Notes: generated from the sequence alone by a model not told the origin. Numbered from the stretch's first letter, positions 16,871 through 26,490 are shown. The stretch: DNA of 64,000 bases from CAWIJJ01 sp963836425 (GCA_963836425.1 CAWIJJ010000006.1:372001-436000), one strand, 5' to 3'. Program-made: numbers and translations.

Positions 16871-17802
16871 GAGTCGCGCAAACTCCTGCCGGTGAGGGAC
16901 AGAAACACCGTTTCGAGGTCCGGCCGTTCACTCATCACATGCTGGAAGGGAAACTTGCGATCGGCAAGCCACCGCATCACATCCGCCGCATCGGCGGAGA
17001 GATCGTGCAGACCTACCTTGAGGACCCGCTGCTCCATCGAAGCCGACTTTACCGCGCCCAGTCTGCGGAGTTCGTCGAGGGGTACGTCGCCGGCGCCGTC
17101 GGCAAGCTCGATCGAGAGCAGATTTGAAACCGGGAGCAGTTTGTAAAGTTCGTGCAGCGTGTTGTCGGCAATCACCCTGCCGTGATCGATCACCACCAGG
17201 CGGTCGCACAGCCGCTCGGCTTCTTCCATGTAGTGCGTCGTGTAGACCAGCGTCTTTCCCAGCGCTTTGAGCGTTTCGAGATTATCGAAAATCGCATTCC
17301 GGCTTTGCGGATCCACGCCGACGGTGGGTTCATCGAGCAACAGGATCTGCGGATCGTGCAGCAACGCCGCGGCCAGATTCAGCCGTCTCTTCATTCCACC
17401 GCTGAAAGTCCCCGCCTTGTCTTTGGCCCGGTCGCTCAGCCCGACCAGTTCCAGCGCTTCCGCGATTCTCTTTTCCGCCGCGTTGCCTGCAAGATCGTAC
17501 AGCGCGGCGAAGAACCGGAGATTCTCCCGTGCCGGCAGTTCCTCGTACAGCGCCAAATCCTGCGGCACCAGCCCAATCTTGCGTTTCACTGGATCGGTAT
17601 CGCCCTGGAGCGCCTTCCCGTCGATCAGCACCTCGCCCGAATCCGGCCGGACGAGCCCCGCGATCATTGAAACGGTAGTGGTCTTTCCCGCGCCATTCGG
17701 CCCCAGCAACCCGAGCGTCAGACCCGCGGGGACGTGGAAGCTCACGCCATCCACGGCGGTAACCGCGGCGTAACGTTTCTTCAGGGCGTTCACACGGAGC
17801 AT
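16867..17802 (-). CDS. ABC transporter ATP-binding protein (ABC-2 exporter)
   Basis: The 311-residue nucleotide-binding subunit has all motifs in order: Walker A 'GLLGPNGAGKTTTVSMIAGL', Q-loop 'GLVPQDLALYEELP', signature 'FSGGMKRRLNLAAALLHDP', Walker B 'ILLLDEPTVGVDP' and H-loop 'YTTHYMEEAE'. The long C-terminal extension beyond residue 220 is usual in DrrA/NatA-type exporters. It energises the ABC-2 permease encoded immediately downstream. The gene is divergent from the GH2 gene at 17862. Confidence 0.93.
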   Translation of the reverse strand: MLRVNALKKRYAAVTAVDGVSFHVPAGLTLGLLGPNGAGKTTTVSMIAGLVRPDSGEVLIDGKALQGDTDPVKRKIGLVPQDLALYEELPARENLRFFAALYDLAGNAAEKRIAEALELVGLSDRAKDKAGTFSGGMKRRLNLAAALLHDPQILLLDEPTVGVDPQSRNAIFDNLETLKALGKTLVYTTHYMEEAERLCDRLVVIDHGRVIADNTLHELYKLLPVSNLLSIELADGAGDVPLDELRRLGAVKSASMEQRVLKVGLHDLSADAADVMRWLADRKFPFQHVMSERPDLETVFLSLTGRSLRDS

Positions 17803-17861
17803 GTGAGCTTGAAGTATACCAAGCGCACCCGGAGGTGGCGAACGGTGTTAGGGTATGCGGT

Positions 17862-20465
17862 ATGCTCCGCGCTGTGCCCGTCCTGGTGGCGGTTGCCGCC
17901 CTGGCCGCGGCTGCCGATTCCAACGCGATTGCGCCTGTTCCGATTCGCGCCAACTGGTCCCTACAGTCCTCCGCAGAAGTGAGTGAGCCCGGGAATATTG
18001 TTTCCACCGCTGCGTTCGATACCCGCGGGTGGTACCGCGCCACGCTGCCTTCCACGGTGGTCCGCGCGCTGGTGCAGGGGCGCGTGTACGCCGACCCGTA
18101 TTTCGGAAGCAACCTGCGCTCCATCGCCGGCACCACATATCCCGTCGGCTCCAATTTCTCGAATGCGCCGATGCCGCCGGAGAGCCCGTTCCGACGCTCG
18201 TGGTGGTACCGCACCGAGTTCAAGCTCGACCAATCTTATCGGGGCAAGACTGTGTGGCTGGGCTTCGACGGGATCAATTTTCGCGCCAACGTCTGGATGA
18301 ACGGGCGGCGGGTGGCCGATGCCTCGAAGATGGCGGGCGCATGGCGGCTGTTCGAATTCGACGTGACCGGCGTGGCCCGGCCGGGCGAGGCCAACCAACT
18401 GGCGGTGGAGGTGTTCCCGCCGCTGCCCGAAGACCTGGCCATTACGTTCGTCGATTGGAACCCGCTGCCGCCGGACAAGAACATGGGACTTTGGCGCGAC
18501 GTGTGGGTAGCGGCTACGGGCCCGGTAGCGCTGCGCAATCCGAGCGTCGCCACAAAGCTTGCGGGAAGCGCGGCGGACCTGACGGTACGGGTGGAACTGA
18601 AGAACGCGTCCGACCGGGCGGTGGAAGGCACGCTCGCGGGCACTATCGAGAAGATCGAGTTATCGCAGGCGGTTCGGCTGAATCCCCATGAAACGCGCCT
18701 CGTTCAGGTGCCGGTGCGGGTGGAGAATCCGCGGCTGTGGTGGCCGCTCCATACCGGGGAGCAGCCGCTCTATCCACTGGACCTGCGTTTCGAAACCGGC
18801 GGCGCGGTCTCGGATACGCGGCACATCGATTTCGGTATTCGCGAGATCACCTCCGAGGTGGACGCGAAGGGGCACCGTGTTTTTCGCGTGAACGGCAGGA
18901 ACATTCTGATTCGCGGCGCGGGCTACACCTTCGACATGATGCTGGCGAGCACTCCGGAGCGGCAGGAGGCCGAACTCCGCTACGTCCGCGACATGAACCT
19001 GAACGCCCTGCGGCTCGAAGGCAAGATGGAGGACGATCACTTCCTCGAACTGTGCGACCGCTACGGCATCATGGTGCTGGCCGGCTGGTGCTGCTGCGAT
19101 CACTGGGAGCGGTGGCAGACCTGGGACGAGGAGGACTACGTGGTGGCTGCCGAATCCCTGCGCGACCAACTGCGCCGGCTTCAGCGGCATCCCGCGGTGA
19201 TCGACTGGATGTACGGCAGCGACAACCCGCCGCCCGCCAAAGTGGAGCAGATGTACCTGGGCATTTTGAAGGAGGTCGGCTGGCCGAATCCCTATCACTC
19301 CTCGGCAACCGCGCGTCCGACGGCGGCGGCGGGGCCGACCGGGGTCAAGATGACCGGTCCGTACGAATACATCGCTCCCTCTTACTGGCTGCTCGACCAG
19401 ACCCGCGGCGGCGCCCACGGATTCAACACGGAAACCAGCCCCGGCCCGGCGCCGCCTCCGGTGGAAAGCCTGCGCCGCATGCTTCCCGCCGACAAGTTGT
19501 GGCCGATCAACCCGGAGTGGGACTACCACGCCGGCGGCGGATCGTTCAAAGATATCCACGTATTCACCGAGGCCCTGGATAAGCGCTACGGACCCTCCGC
19601 GTCCGTGGAGGAATACGCGCGCAAGGCCCAGTTGATGGCGTATGAAGGGCATCGCGCCATGTTCGAAGCCTTCGGACGGAACAAGTACATTTCGACCGGT
19701 GTGATCCAGTGGATGCTGAACAACGCCTGGCCGGGGCTGATCTGGCACCTCTACGACTGGTACCTACGGCCGGGCGGCTCCTATTTCGGCGCGAAAAAGG
19801 CGAACGAGCCGTTGCACGTGCAGTATTCCTATGACGACCGGTCGGTGGTGGTGGTGAATTCGGATTACAATTCCCACCCCGGCATGAAGGTTGCGGCGCG
19901 GGTCCTGAACCTGGACATGGCGGAAAAATTCTCGCGCGAAGCGGCCGTGGACGCGGGACCGGACAGCAGCACGCGTGTGCTGACCATTCCGGAAATCGGC
20001 GGGCTCACCGGCACGTATTTCGTGAGGCTCGAATTGCGCGATCCGGCGGGCAAGGTGGTCAGCCAGAATTTCTACTGGCTTTCCACGACTCCGGAAACGC
20101 TGGACTGGGAGAAGAACACTTTCTACATGACCGCCACCAAGACCTTCGCCGATTACACCGCTTTAAATACGCTGCCGGCGCCAACCCTGGCGGTGGAATC
20201 GACGCACGGCCAGCGGAGTGCGGATCGGGTGACGGCGGTCACGGTACGAAACACGGGCAAGTCGCTGGCATTCGGGATTCGGTTGAAGGTGTTGAAGGGA
20301 GCGGACGGGGACGAGGTGCTGCCGGTACTCTGGCAGGACAATTATTTCGCGCTGACGCCGGGCGAATCCCGGACGGTGGAAGCGGTTTACGCGGCTCGCG
20401 ATCTGGGGCGGTCGACGCCGGTGGTGGAAGTGGAGACCTGGAAGGGGAAAGTCACGAACCGGTAG
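17862..20465 (+). CDS. Glycoside hydrolase family 2, exo-beta-glucosaminidase-like
   Basis: The 867-residue secreted enzyme starts with a signal peptide ('MLRAVPVLVAVAALAAAADS'), the reason for choosing the ATG at 17862 over an upstream in-frame GTG. It has the GH2 layout: a jelly-roll sugar-binding domain at 40-190, immunoglobulin-like domains, a TIM barrel at about 290-600 and C-terminal beta domains. The barrel contains 'NLNALRLEGKMEDDHF' and the striking 'GWCCCDHWE', seen in exo-beta-D-glucosaminidases of the CsxA type. By analogy the acid/base would be Asp in 'YGSDNPP' (about 19220) and the nucleophile Glu in 'FNTETSPG' (about 19430). Likely substrates are chitosan oligosaccharides or related beta-linked glycans in the periplasm; other GH2 specificities remain possible. 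Confidence 0.86.
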   Translation: MLRAVPVLVAVAALAAAADSNAIAPVPIRANWSLQSSAEVSEPGNIVSTAAFDTRGWYRATLPSTVVRALVQGRVYADPYFGSNLRSIAGTTYPVGSNFSNAPMPPESPFRRSWWYRTEFKLDQSYRGKTVWLGFDGINFRANVWMNGRRVADASKMAGAWRLFEFDVTGVARPGEANQLAVEVFPPLPEDLAITFVDWNPLPPDKNMGLWRDVWVAATGPVALRNPSVATKLAGSAADLTVRVELKNASDRAVEGTLAGTIEKIELSQAVRLNPHETRLVQVPVRVENPRLWWPLHTGEQPLYPLDLRFETGGAVSDTRHIDFGIREITSEVDAKGHRVFRVNGRNILIRGAGYTFDMMLASTPERQEAELRYVRDMNLNALRLEGKMEDDHFLELCDRYGIMVLAGWCCCDHWERWQTWDEEDYVVAAESLRDQLRRLQRHPAVIDWMYGSDNPPPAKVEQMYLGILKEVGWPNPYHSSATARPTAAAGPTGVKMTGPYEYIAPSYWLLDQTRGGAHGFNTETSPGPAPPPVESLRRMLPADKLWPINPEWDYHAGGGSFKDIHVFTEALDKRYGPSASVEEYARKAQLMAYEGHRAMFEAFGRNKYISTGVIQWMLNNAWPGLIWHLYDWYLRPGGSYFGAKKANEPLHVQYSYDDRSVVVVNSDYNSHPGMKVAARVLNLDMAEKFSREAAVDAGPDSSTRVLTIPEIGGLTGTYFVRLELRDPAGKVVSQNFYWLSTTPETLDWEKNTFYMTATKTFADYTALNTLPAPTLAVESTHGQRSADRVTAVTVRNTGKSLAFGIRLKVLKGADGDEVLPVLWQDNYFALTPGESRTVEAVYAARDLGRSTPVVEVETWKGKVTNR

Positions 20466-20477
20466 AAACAAACGCCG

Positions 20478-20505
20478 GGGCAGAGGCCCCCGAACTCCTC
20501 TGCCC
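20478..20505. terminator. GC-rich hairpin between convergent GH2 and response-regulator genes
   Basis: GGGCAGAG at 20478-20485 pairs perfectly with CTCTGCCC at 20498-20505 across a 12-base loop. It lies between two convergent stop codons, where a terminator is expected. No T-tract follows on either strand, so termination is only a suggestion. Confidence 0.4.
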
Positions 20506-20559
20506 AATCGGCGCGGCGGCCGGAGATTCGCCCGCCGGTTTCCTTATCGGCCGAAAAAC

Positions 20560-21921
20560 CTACTCCTTCGGTCCGATGCCGAGAGTTTTCATCTTACGGT
20601 AAAGATTGCTGCGTTCGAGGCCCAGCAGTTCCGCGGTGCGGCTGACGTTGCCGTTGGTTTCATCCAGTTTCTTCAGGATGTATTCGCGTTCGGCGGCCTC
20701 GCGCACCTCCTGCAGGCTGCCGAAACGGTCGAGCGGCCGGTCTTGTTGGCGGCGCGTGGCGCTCAGAGGAATGTGCCGCGCATCCACGCGCACCTGCGGG
20801 TTGAGAATCACAATTCGCTCGATCAGGTTCTTGAGCTCGCGCACGTTGCCGGGCCAGTGATATTCGGTCAAAACCTGGTAGGCCTCGGCAGTGAGCTCTT
20901 TCGCTTTGCGGCCGTAAGCGGTGGTGAACTCACGCAGGAAATGATCGGCCAGCAGGGCGATATCTTCGCGGCGGTCGCGCAGCGGCGGGACGAAGAACGG
21001 GATGACGTTGAGGCGATAGAACAAGTCTTCGCGGAAGTTGCCGTGCTCGATCTCCTCCTCGAGATTTTTGTTGGTGGAGGCGACCACGCGGACATCCACC
21101 TGCACGGATTCGACCGCGCCCACCGGTTCGAACCGCTGCTCTTCGAGGGCGCGCAGCACCTTGGCCTGTGTGCGCAGGCTCATGTCACCCACTTCGTCCA
21201 GAAAAACCGTGCCGCCGTCAGCCTTCTGAAACTTGCCGGCCTTGGCCTCCTGCCCGCCGGCAAAACTGCCGCGGCTGTGGCCGAACAACTCGCTTTCGAT
21301 CAGTTCTTCCGGGATGGCGGCGCAGTTCACTTCCACAAAGGGCTCGGCGGCGCGAGGGCTCATGGCGTGGAGGGCGTGCGCCACCAGTTCCTTGCCCGTG
21401 CCGCTTTCGCCGAAGATGAGGACGCGCCCGTTGGTTCCGGCCATGAGCCCGAGCTGCTGGCGCAGGGCTTTCATGGGCACGCTCTCTCCGATGATGTGGT
21501 AACGCGATCCGCTGTCCGCCCGCAGGCGGCTGTTCTCGATGGCCAGCACGCGGTGCTGCAGCGCATTCTTCACGGTCACCGACACTTTGTCGATGGAAAG
21601 CGGTTTTTCGAGGAAATCGAAAGCTCCGAGCTTGGTGGCGCGGACGGCCGCTTCCACGCTGCCGTGCCCCGATATCATCACCACCATGGGCCGGTCCGTC
21701 ATCGGGATCTCCTGAATCCGTCCCAACACCTCCATTCCGTCGATCCCGGGCAGCCAGATATCGAGCAGCACCAGCTCGTATTCGCCGCCGGGCAGCGCTT
21801 CGAGACACTCCTCGCCGCTGCCCACGGCAGCCGCGGTGTAGCCCTCGTCTTCGAGCACGCCGCATAGGGACTGCCGGATGCCGGGCTCGTCATCCACCAC
21901 CAGAATGTTGCGGGGTCTCAT
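20560..21921 (-). CDS. NtrC-family response regulator (NtrX-like) with atypical sigma-54 contact loop
   Basis: This 453-residue regulator has three domains. The receiver (1-120) has phospho-acceptor Asp54 in 'VLLDIWLPG' and Lys106. The AAA+ domain (about 145-375) has Walker A 'GESGTGKE' and Walker B 'GGTVFLDEVGDM'. The Fis-type helix-turn-helix is in the last 45 residues ('NGNVSRTAELLGLERSNLYR'). The sigma-54-contacting loop, normally GAFTGA, reads GSFAGG (residues 218-223), so the threonine that touches sigma-54 is missing. The stop of the paired NtrY-like kinase overlaps its start region as ATGA. The pair resembles NtrYX, which senses redox or nitrogen state, but no target gene is evident. 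With this loop it may act as a repressor or at sigma-70 promoters. Confidence 0.91.
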   Translation of the reverse strand: MRPRNILVVDDEPGIRQSLCGVLEDEGYTAAAVGSGEECLEALPGGEYELVLLDIWLPGIDGMEVLGRIQEIPMTDRPMVVMISGHGSVEAAVRATKLGAFDFLEKPLSIDKVSVTVKNALQHRVLAIENSRLRADSGSRYHIIGESVPMKALRQQLGLMAGTNGRVLIFGESGTGKELVAHALHAMSPRAAEPFVEVNCAAIPEELIESELFGHSRGSFAGGQEAKAGKFQKADGGTVFLDEVGDMSLRTQAKVLRALEEQRFEPVGAVESVQVDVRVVASTNKNLEEEIEHGNFREDLFYRLNVIPFFVPPLRDRREDIALLADHFLREFTTAYGRKAKELTAEAYQVLTEYHWPGNVRELKNLIERIVILNPQVRVDARHIPLSATRRQQDRPLDRFGSLQEVREAAEREYILKKLDETNGNVSRTAELLGLERSNLYRKMKTLGIGPKE

Positions 21922-24020
21922 ACCTTGACGGCGGACGACCGTGCCGCGCCGTCGAGACTTTCGGCATCGATCAGAGCCGGAATCTCCACCGTGAAGCGGG
22001 CGCCCACCGGCTGGTTATCCTCCACCCGGATATGTCCATTGTGTTCGGCGACGATATGGCTGACGATCGCGAGACCCAGGCCGGTGCCGCGATTCTTGGT
22101 TGAGAAATAGGGCAGAAAGAGCTTTTCTTTTTCGTCCTGGCTGACGCCGCAGCCCGAATCGGCAATTACCAGCTCGAGCGTATCGGCGGCGCCCGGCTGC
22201 GTGCCGATAAACAGCTTTTTCACAAGCGAATCCTGCATCGCCTCGGCGGCGTTGTCCACCAGGTTGACCACGGCGCGCGCGAACTGTTCGCGATCGAGAT
22301 TGGCGGGCGCAAGCCCGGGCGCGAAGCTGGTCTGGATGCTGATGCCGTCGAGGCGGTCTTTGAACACCTTGAGAGCTTCGCGCACAACGTCGTTGAGATC
22401 GCTGCGGACGGGCTGCGCGGCGGGGAAGCGGGCGAAGTTGGAGAATTCGTCCACCAGGGTTTTGACCGAATCGACGGACTTGGAGATCGTAGCGGCGCAC
22501 TCGTGCAGGATGCGGCTGGGGGCCGGAGGAAGTTTCAACCGGTCCACCTGGCGCGCGATCCGTTCGGCTGAGAGGGCGATCGGAGTGAGCGGATTCTTGA
22601 GCTCGTGGGCCACGCGCCGCGCCACCTCGCGCCATGCCGCCGCTTTTTGAGCGCGCAGCAGTTCGCTGGTGTCCTCGAGCACGACCACAAATCCGCTGGT
22701 CAGCTTCTCTTCGAGCGCGGAAACCGTTACCGCCAGTTGCAGCGTGCGGCTCTCGGTTCGCAATTCCATCTGCCGGTAAGCCGTGCCCGTGCGGCGGGCG
22801 CGCTTCATCATGTACCTGATTTCGGCGGTATCTTCCCGCGAAAAGAGATCTTCCAGGCGGGTGGCGGCGGCGATGGCGCCGGCAGGAAGGATTTTTGAAA
22901 GGGCCTGGTTCACGTGCTGGATGGCGCCGTCGGGGCCGACCGAGATGACGCCGGTGGGGATGCTTTCGAGAATGGCCTCGGTGAAGCGCCGGCGCCGGTC
23001 GAGTTCCTGGCTGCTCGATTCGAGCGTCTCGGTCATCTGGTTGAAGGCGCGCACCAGGGAGCGCAACTCATCGGACGCGCGCACGTTTACGCGGTACCGC
23101 AGGTTGCCCTTACGCACTTCGCTGGCGCCATCGAGCAGGGCCACGATGGGCACGCTGATCTGTTTCGCCAGGAAGAACGCCACCCAGGTGGTAAAGAACA
23201 GGACGAACAGGGTAATCAGGACCATCAGGAGGGAGTAGATCAGCTTCGCACCCTTGAGCCCGTCTTTCAGTTGAATCCAATCCGTGTTGTACTTGTCGAT
23301 GGTGGCCAGCCGCTCGCTGACATCGAGGGGCGGCCGCGCCGTCAATTCCACATAGGCGGCGACCTTGGATCCGGACATGACCGGGGCTGACGCCATTTTT
23401 ACCTGGCGGCCGCCAGGAGGCGGGTCCGGGCGCTTCCATGACGCAAGTTGCCGGTCGCGCGACGCCGACCAGATCACGGCCGAGTCGATGTTGCGCGACC
23501 TGGCAAATTCGTCCAGCAGGGCCGTGTCCACCACTTTTCCGGTAACCGCGTGCCGCGCCTCCATCCGGGCCGCGAGCAGTGCGGCCTGCGCTTTCAACTG
23601 CTCTTCGACCTCGCGTCCGAGCAGCCTGGCTGCATCCACGAAAACGGTGACCTGGTCTTTGACCGGGTTGGTAAACCAGCGGTTCAGGCTCAGGTTCAAC
23701 ACTTCGAAACTGAAGACCACCAGGAAGAATACGGGAACGCAACTGAGCGCCAGGGCGCCAAGGACCAGTTTGGTCCGGATGCGCGTTCCCTGCCGGCTGG
23801 CCTGGCGGGCGAAGTACAGTTTGACCAGTTCGCGGAACAGGATGAAGCCGAGGGTCACCATGAGCACGAAAATCAGGATGGTGACCGCCCAGAAGATGAA
23901 CGCCTGCTGCGGATCGGAGGGGTTGAACCGGCCCAGATTGAAGGAGCCCTGCGCCACCAGCAGCAGCACAGAGAACACAAGCGCGACGATAGCGATGCCG
24001 AGCAGCAGGCGTTTCTTCAT
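21918..24020 (-). CDS. NtrY-like membrane sensor histidine kinase
   Basis: The 700-residue kinase has four hydrophobic segments, at about 5-27, 42-64, 90-115 and 265-290, with an extracytoplasmic sensor region between the third and fourth. A HAMP linker (about 290-345), a PAS domain (about 355-460) and a kinase core follow. The H-box is 'HELKNPLTPIALSAERI', the N-box 'NLVDNAAEAM' and the G-boxes 'DSGCGVS' and 'GTGLGLAIV'. This architecture is that of NtrY. It would phosphorylate the response regulator encoded immediately downstream with a four-base overlap. It begins the two-gene unit; a separate receiver gene lies upstream on the same strand. Confidence 0.93.
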   Translation of the reverse strand: MKKRLLLGIAIVALVFSVLLLVAQGSFNLGRFNPSDPQQAFIFWAVTILIFVLMVTLGFILFRELVKLYFARQASRQGTRIRTKLVLGALALSCVPVFFLVVFSFEVLNLSLNRWFTNPVKDQVTVFVDAARLLGREVEEQLKAQAALLAARMEARHAVTGKVVDTALLDEFARSRNIDSAVIWSASRDRQLASWKRPDPPPGGRQVKMASAPVMSGSKVAAYVELTARPPLDVSERLATIDKYNTDWIQLKDGLKGAKLIYSLLMVLITLFVLFFTTWVAFFLAKQISVPIVALLDGASEVRKGNLRYRVNVRASDELRSLVRAFNQMTETLESSSQELDRRRRFTEAILESIPTGVISVGPDGAIQHVNQALSKILPAGAIAAATRLEDLFSREDTAEIRYMMKRARRTGTAYRQMELRTESRTLQLAVTVSALEEKLTSGFVVVLEDTSELLRAQKAAAWREVARRVAHELKNPLTPIALSAERIARQVDRLKLPPAPSRILHECAATISKSVDSVKTLVDEFSNFARFPAAQPVRSDLNDVVREALKVFKDRLDGISIQTSFAPGLAPANLDREQFARAVVNLVDNAAEAMQDSLVKKLFIGTQPGAADTLELVIADSGCGVSQDEKEKLFLPYFSTKNRGTGLGLAIVSHIVAEHNGHIRVEDNQPVGARFTVEIPALIDAESLDGAARSSAVKV

Positions 24021-24075
24021 TGGGCTGGCCTACTCCCGATTATAGGGGGAGCGTGGTCGATTGCGGCCGGCACGG

Positions 24076-24498
24076 TCAGGCGCCGGTAGCCAGTGCGCCG
24101 CTCCCGGATTCGATCAGCACCTGTCTCACCTTGCCCAACAAGGCCTCCGGAAAGAACGGTTTCGCGAGGAAAGGACGTCCCATCCGCACAATGGAATGTT
24201 GCACTTCGTGGGTATCCGGCAGCCCGGCCATAAACAGACATCGAATGCCCGGACGCCGTTCGAGCAGCCTGTCGGCAAGCATGGGCCCGCTCAGCCCCGG
24301 CATGACGACATCGGCAAGCAGCAGGTCGATGTGGCCGGAGTGCTCTCCAGCGAGACGCATCGCTTCGTCGGCGCCCGACGCGCGCAGAACCTTGAAGCCG
24401 GCGCGTTCGAGAATGCAGACGACCAGGTTCAGCACCATCGGTTCATCATCTACGACCAGGACGGCGGCGCGGATGGGCAAGTCCGACGTTTTGGACAT
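24076..24498 (-). CDS. Stand-alone receiver-domain response regulator
   Basis: The 140-residue protein is a single CheY-like receiver with the acidic pair 'VVDDEP', phospho-acceptor Asp in 'LLLADVVMPGLSG' and conserved Lys in 'FLAKPF'. There is no output domain. The position normally held by Thr/Ser after the fourth strand falls in 'CLFMAGLPD', so it is Ala. It lies 55 bases upstream of the NtrY-like kinase gene on the same strand and could be a phosphate sink or an extra partner of that kinase. It could equally serve the chemoreceptor encoded nearby on the other strand; no partner is proven. Confidence 0.88.
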   Translation of the reverse strand: MSKTSDLPIRAAVLVVDDEPMVLNLVVCILERAGFKVLRASGADEAMRLAGEHSGHIDLLLADVVMPGLSGPMLADRLLERRPGIRCLFMAGLPDTHEVQHSIVRMGRPFLAKPFFPEALLGKVRQVLIESGSGALATGA

Positions 24499-24662
24499 AA
24501 GAGATTCGATCGGAGTAACTACAGATTGTAACCAGTCTCGCGGCCCGCGTTAACGGAAACGAAACGGGGGGGTGCAATTCCGTACATGACGGACTACTCA
24601 TTTTTTCTTAAAGTTTGCCTGCCAGTGGGCCGATGAAGAGGCTAGAGGTCACGAACGACGAA

Positions 24663-25019
24663 ATGATTTCATTCCGAACCGTTTTTCTATTGAGCCTGGC
24701 CGGAGTGCTGGCCCTGTCCGCGCGAGCCGAGGACAACCGGAAAATGGTGACTCCGGCGGAAGCTGCCAGCGCCTGTGTGAGCAAGGTCAGTCCGGAATAC
24801 CCGCCGATCGCGAAGCAACTCAGGCTGGTTGGTACTGTCGAGGTGGAAGCGACTATCGCCGAAGACGGCTCCGTGGAGAGCGTCAGAATCGTGAGCGGGA
24901 ACCCGGTGTTGACCAAGGCGGCCTCGGCTGCGGTGAGCAAGTGGAAGTTTAAGCCGTTCACGGCAAACGGTGCGCCGGTAAAGGCGATGACAAAACTGAA
25001 TTTTGACTTCAAGCCCTGA
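24663..25019 (+). CDS. Secreted TonB C-terminal-domain protein
   Basis: The 118-residue product has a signal peptide ('MISFRTVFLLSLAGVLALSARAE') followed by little more than a TonB C-terminal domain: 'VSPEYPPIAKQLRLVGTVEV', 'AEDGSVESVRIVSGNPVL' and 'AVSKWKFKPF'. Canonical TonB has a membrane anchor and a long Pro-rich spacer; both are missing, so the mature protein should be free in the periplasm. The ATG at 24663 is preferred because it begins the signal peptide, but an in-frame ATG 30 bases upstream is possible. It could modulate the many TonB receptors of this organism. A similar protein is encoded at 55497. Confidence 0.78.
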   Translation: MISFRTVFLLSLAGVLALSARAEDNRKMVTPAEAASACVSKVSPEYPPIAKQLRLVGTVEVEATIAEDGSVESVRIVSGNPVLTKAASAAVSKWKFKPFTANGAPVKAMTKLNFDFKP

Positions 25020-25058
25020 AGGACCGGGGCCCCAGTCGATCTGGAGGGACAAACAGCA

Positions 25059-26480
25059 ATGAGTTTGGGTAAAAAGCTATTCGGTGGATTTGCGGCCATG
25101 ATGGGCTTGGTCCTCGTGTTCAGCCTGGGCGGATGGTTCGTGATTCGCAGTTTCAACCAGGACATGGATAGGGCAGCGAATACGACGGCTCGCAGCCAGT
25201 ACCTGGCCGGCTCCATCCATTCGGCGGCGTCAGATCTGGCCAGTCTTCTGCGGGGCGGCGTCCTCGAATCGGTGATCGGCAATTCTCAACAGGCCGCGGG
25301 TTACGAGCAGCGCTTCAATGAAGCGGACGCCGAGCTGCGCCGGAGCCTCACGGAAATTGCCAAACTGACGGGAACCGAGGCATCGTCGCTGATCGAGGCG
25401 ATCGACCGGGAAACGAACGCCATGAAGGAAGGGCAGCAGGAGTTGAAGGCCGCGATGGCCAACCAGCAGATGGATGCGGCCTTGACGATCTTTTCGCAGA
25501 AAGTGCAGCCTCGTCTCGAAGAGATCGGAAAGCAGGCGTCGCTGCTGGTGGAACAGCAGAACCGGCAATTGGCGGAAGCATCGGCGGCCTCGGCCCGCAA
25601 AGCGAGCCAGAGCCGGAATGGGCTGATCGCACTGGCGTTGCTGGCGGTGGGCATCGGCCTCGGTGTGCTTTGGGTCGTCCACGGGGCGGACCAGTCGCTC
25701 CGCACCCTGGCGGGCAGATTGGCGCAAAGCGCGCATCAGGTAAAGAACGCGGCTTCGCAGGTTTCGGGCGCTAGCCACTCGCTGGCACAAGGGGCGTCAG
25801 AGCAGGCTGCTTCGCTCGAGGAGACATCGGCTTCGACTGAGGAGATCACGTCCATCACGCGCAAGAACGCGGATCATACGCTTCAGGTGGCGCAATTGAC
25901 GGAGCAATCCGCGGAGGGCGCCTCGGCGGTGAACGAGACACTGGACCGGATGATCGAAAAGATGAGGGAAATCGACGCCTCCAGCAACAAGATTGCGCGA
26001 ATCATCAAGGTGATCGACGAAATCGCGTTCCAGACCAACATTCTGGCCTTGAACGCGGCGGTAGAGGCGGCGCGGGCGGGGGAAGCGGGCCTGGGGTTTG
26101 CGGTCGTAGCCGACGAGGTCCGGAACCTCGCGCAGCGCTGCGCACAGGCGGCGGGAGACACAGCAGGACTGATTGAAGAGTCGATCGGAACCTCACGGGA
26201 TGGCAACTCGAGGTTGGACCAGATGGCCGGAGCCATCCGTGCGTTGACGGATAATTCGGCTAGAGTCAAGTCGCTGGTGGCTGAGGTAAGCTTGGGCAGC
26301 CAGGAGCAGGCGCGCGGCATGGAGCAGATCTCGCGTGCCGTTCTGGAGATGGAAAAAGTAACGCAACGGACCGCAGCCGGAGCGCAGCAGAGCGCCTCGG
26401 CCGGTTCTGAACTCGACCACTATGCGGTCAATCTGCGCACGCTGGTCGAAGAGATGCGCGAACTGGTCGGAGTGGACTAA
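25059..26480 (+). CDS. Methyl-accepting chemotaxis protein
   Basis: The 473-residue chemoreceptor has membrane segments at about 8-32 and 188-210 around a four-helix-bundle periplasmic sensor domain. The cytoplasmic signalling coiled coil follows directly, with little sign of a HAMP domain. The hairpin tip is intact: 'FQTNILALNAAVEAARAG' followed by 'GFAVVADEVRNLAQR'. Gln/Glu pairs in 'QAASLEETSASTEEI' are likely methylation sites. A GGAGGGA ribosome site precedes the ATG. It would relay ligand binding to CheA/CheW, which are not in the window. It is 39 bases downstream of the TonB-domain gene and may be co-transcribed. Confidence 0.94.
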   Translation: MSLGKKLFGGFAAMMGLVLVFSLGGWFVIRSFNQDMDRAANTTARSQYLAGSIHSAASDLASLLRGGVLESVIGNSQQAAGYEQRFNEADAELRRSLTEIAKLTGTEASSLIEAIDRETNAMKEGQQELKAAMANQQMDAALTIFSQKVQPRLEEIGKQASLLVEQQNRQLAEASAASARKASQSRNGLIALALLAVGIGLGVLWVVHGADQSLRTLAGRLAQSAHQVKNAASQVSGASHSLAQGASEQAASLEETSASTEEITSITRKNADHTLQVAQLTEQSAEGASAVNETLDRMIEKMREIDASSNKIARIIKVIDEIAFQTNILALNAAVEAARAGEAGLGFAVVADEVRNLAQRCAQAAGDTAGLIEESIGTSRDGNSRLDQMAGAIRALTDNSARVKSLVAEVSLGSQEQARGMEQISRAVLEMEKVTQRTAAGAQQSASAGSELDHYAVNLRTLVEEMRELVGVD

Positions 26481-26490
26481 AGAAACGGTT

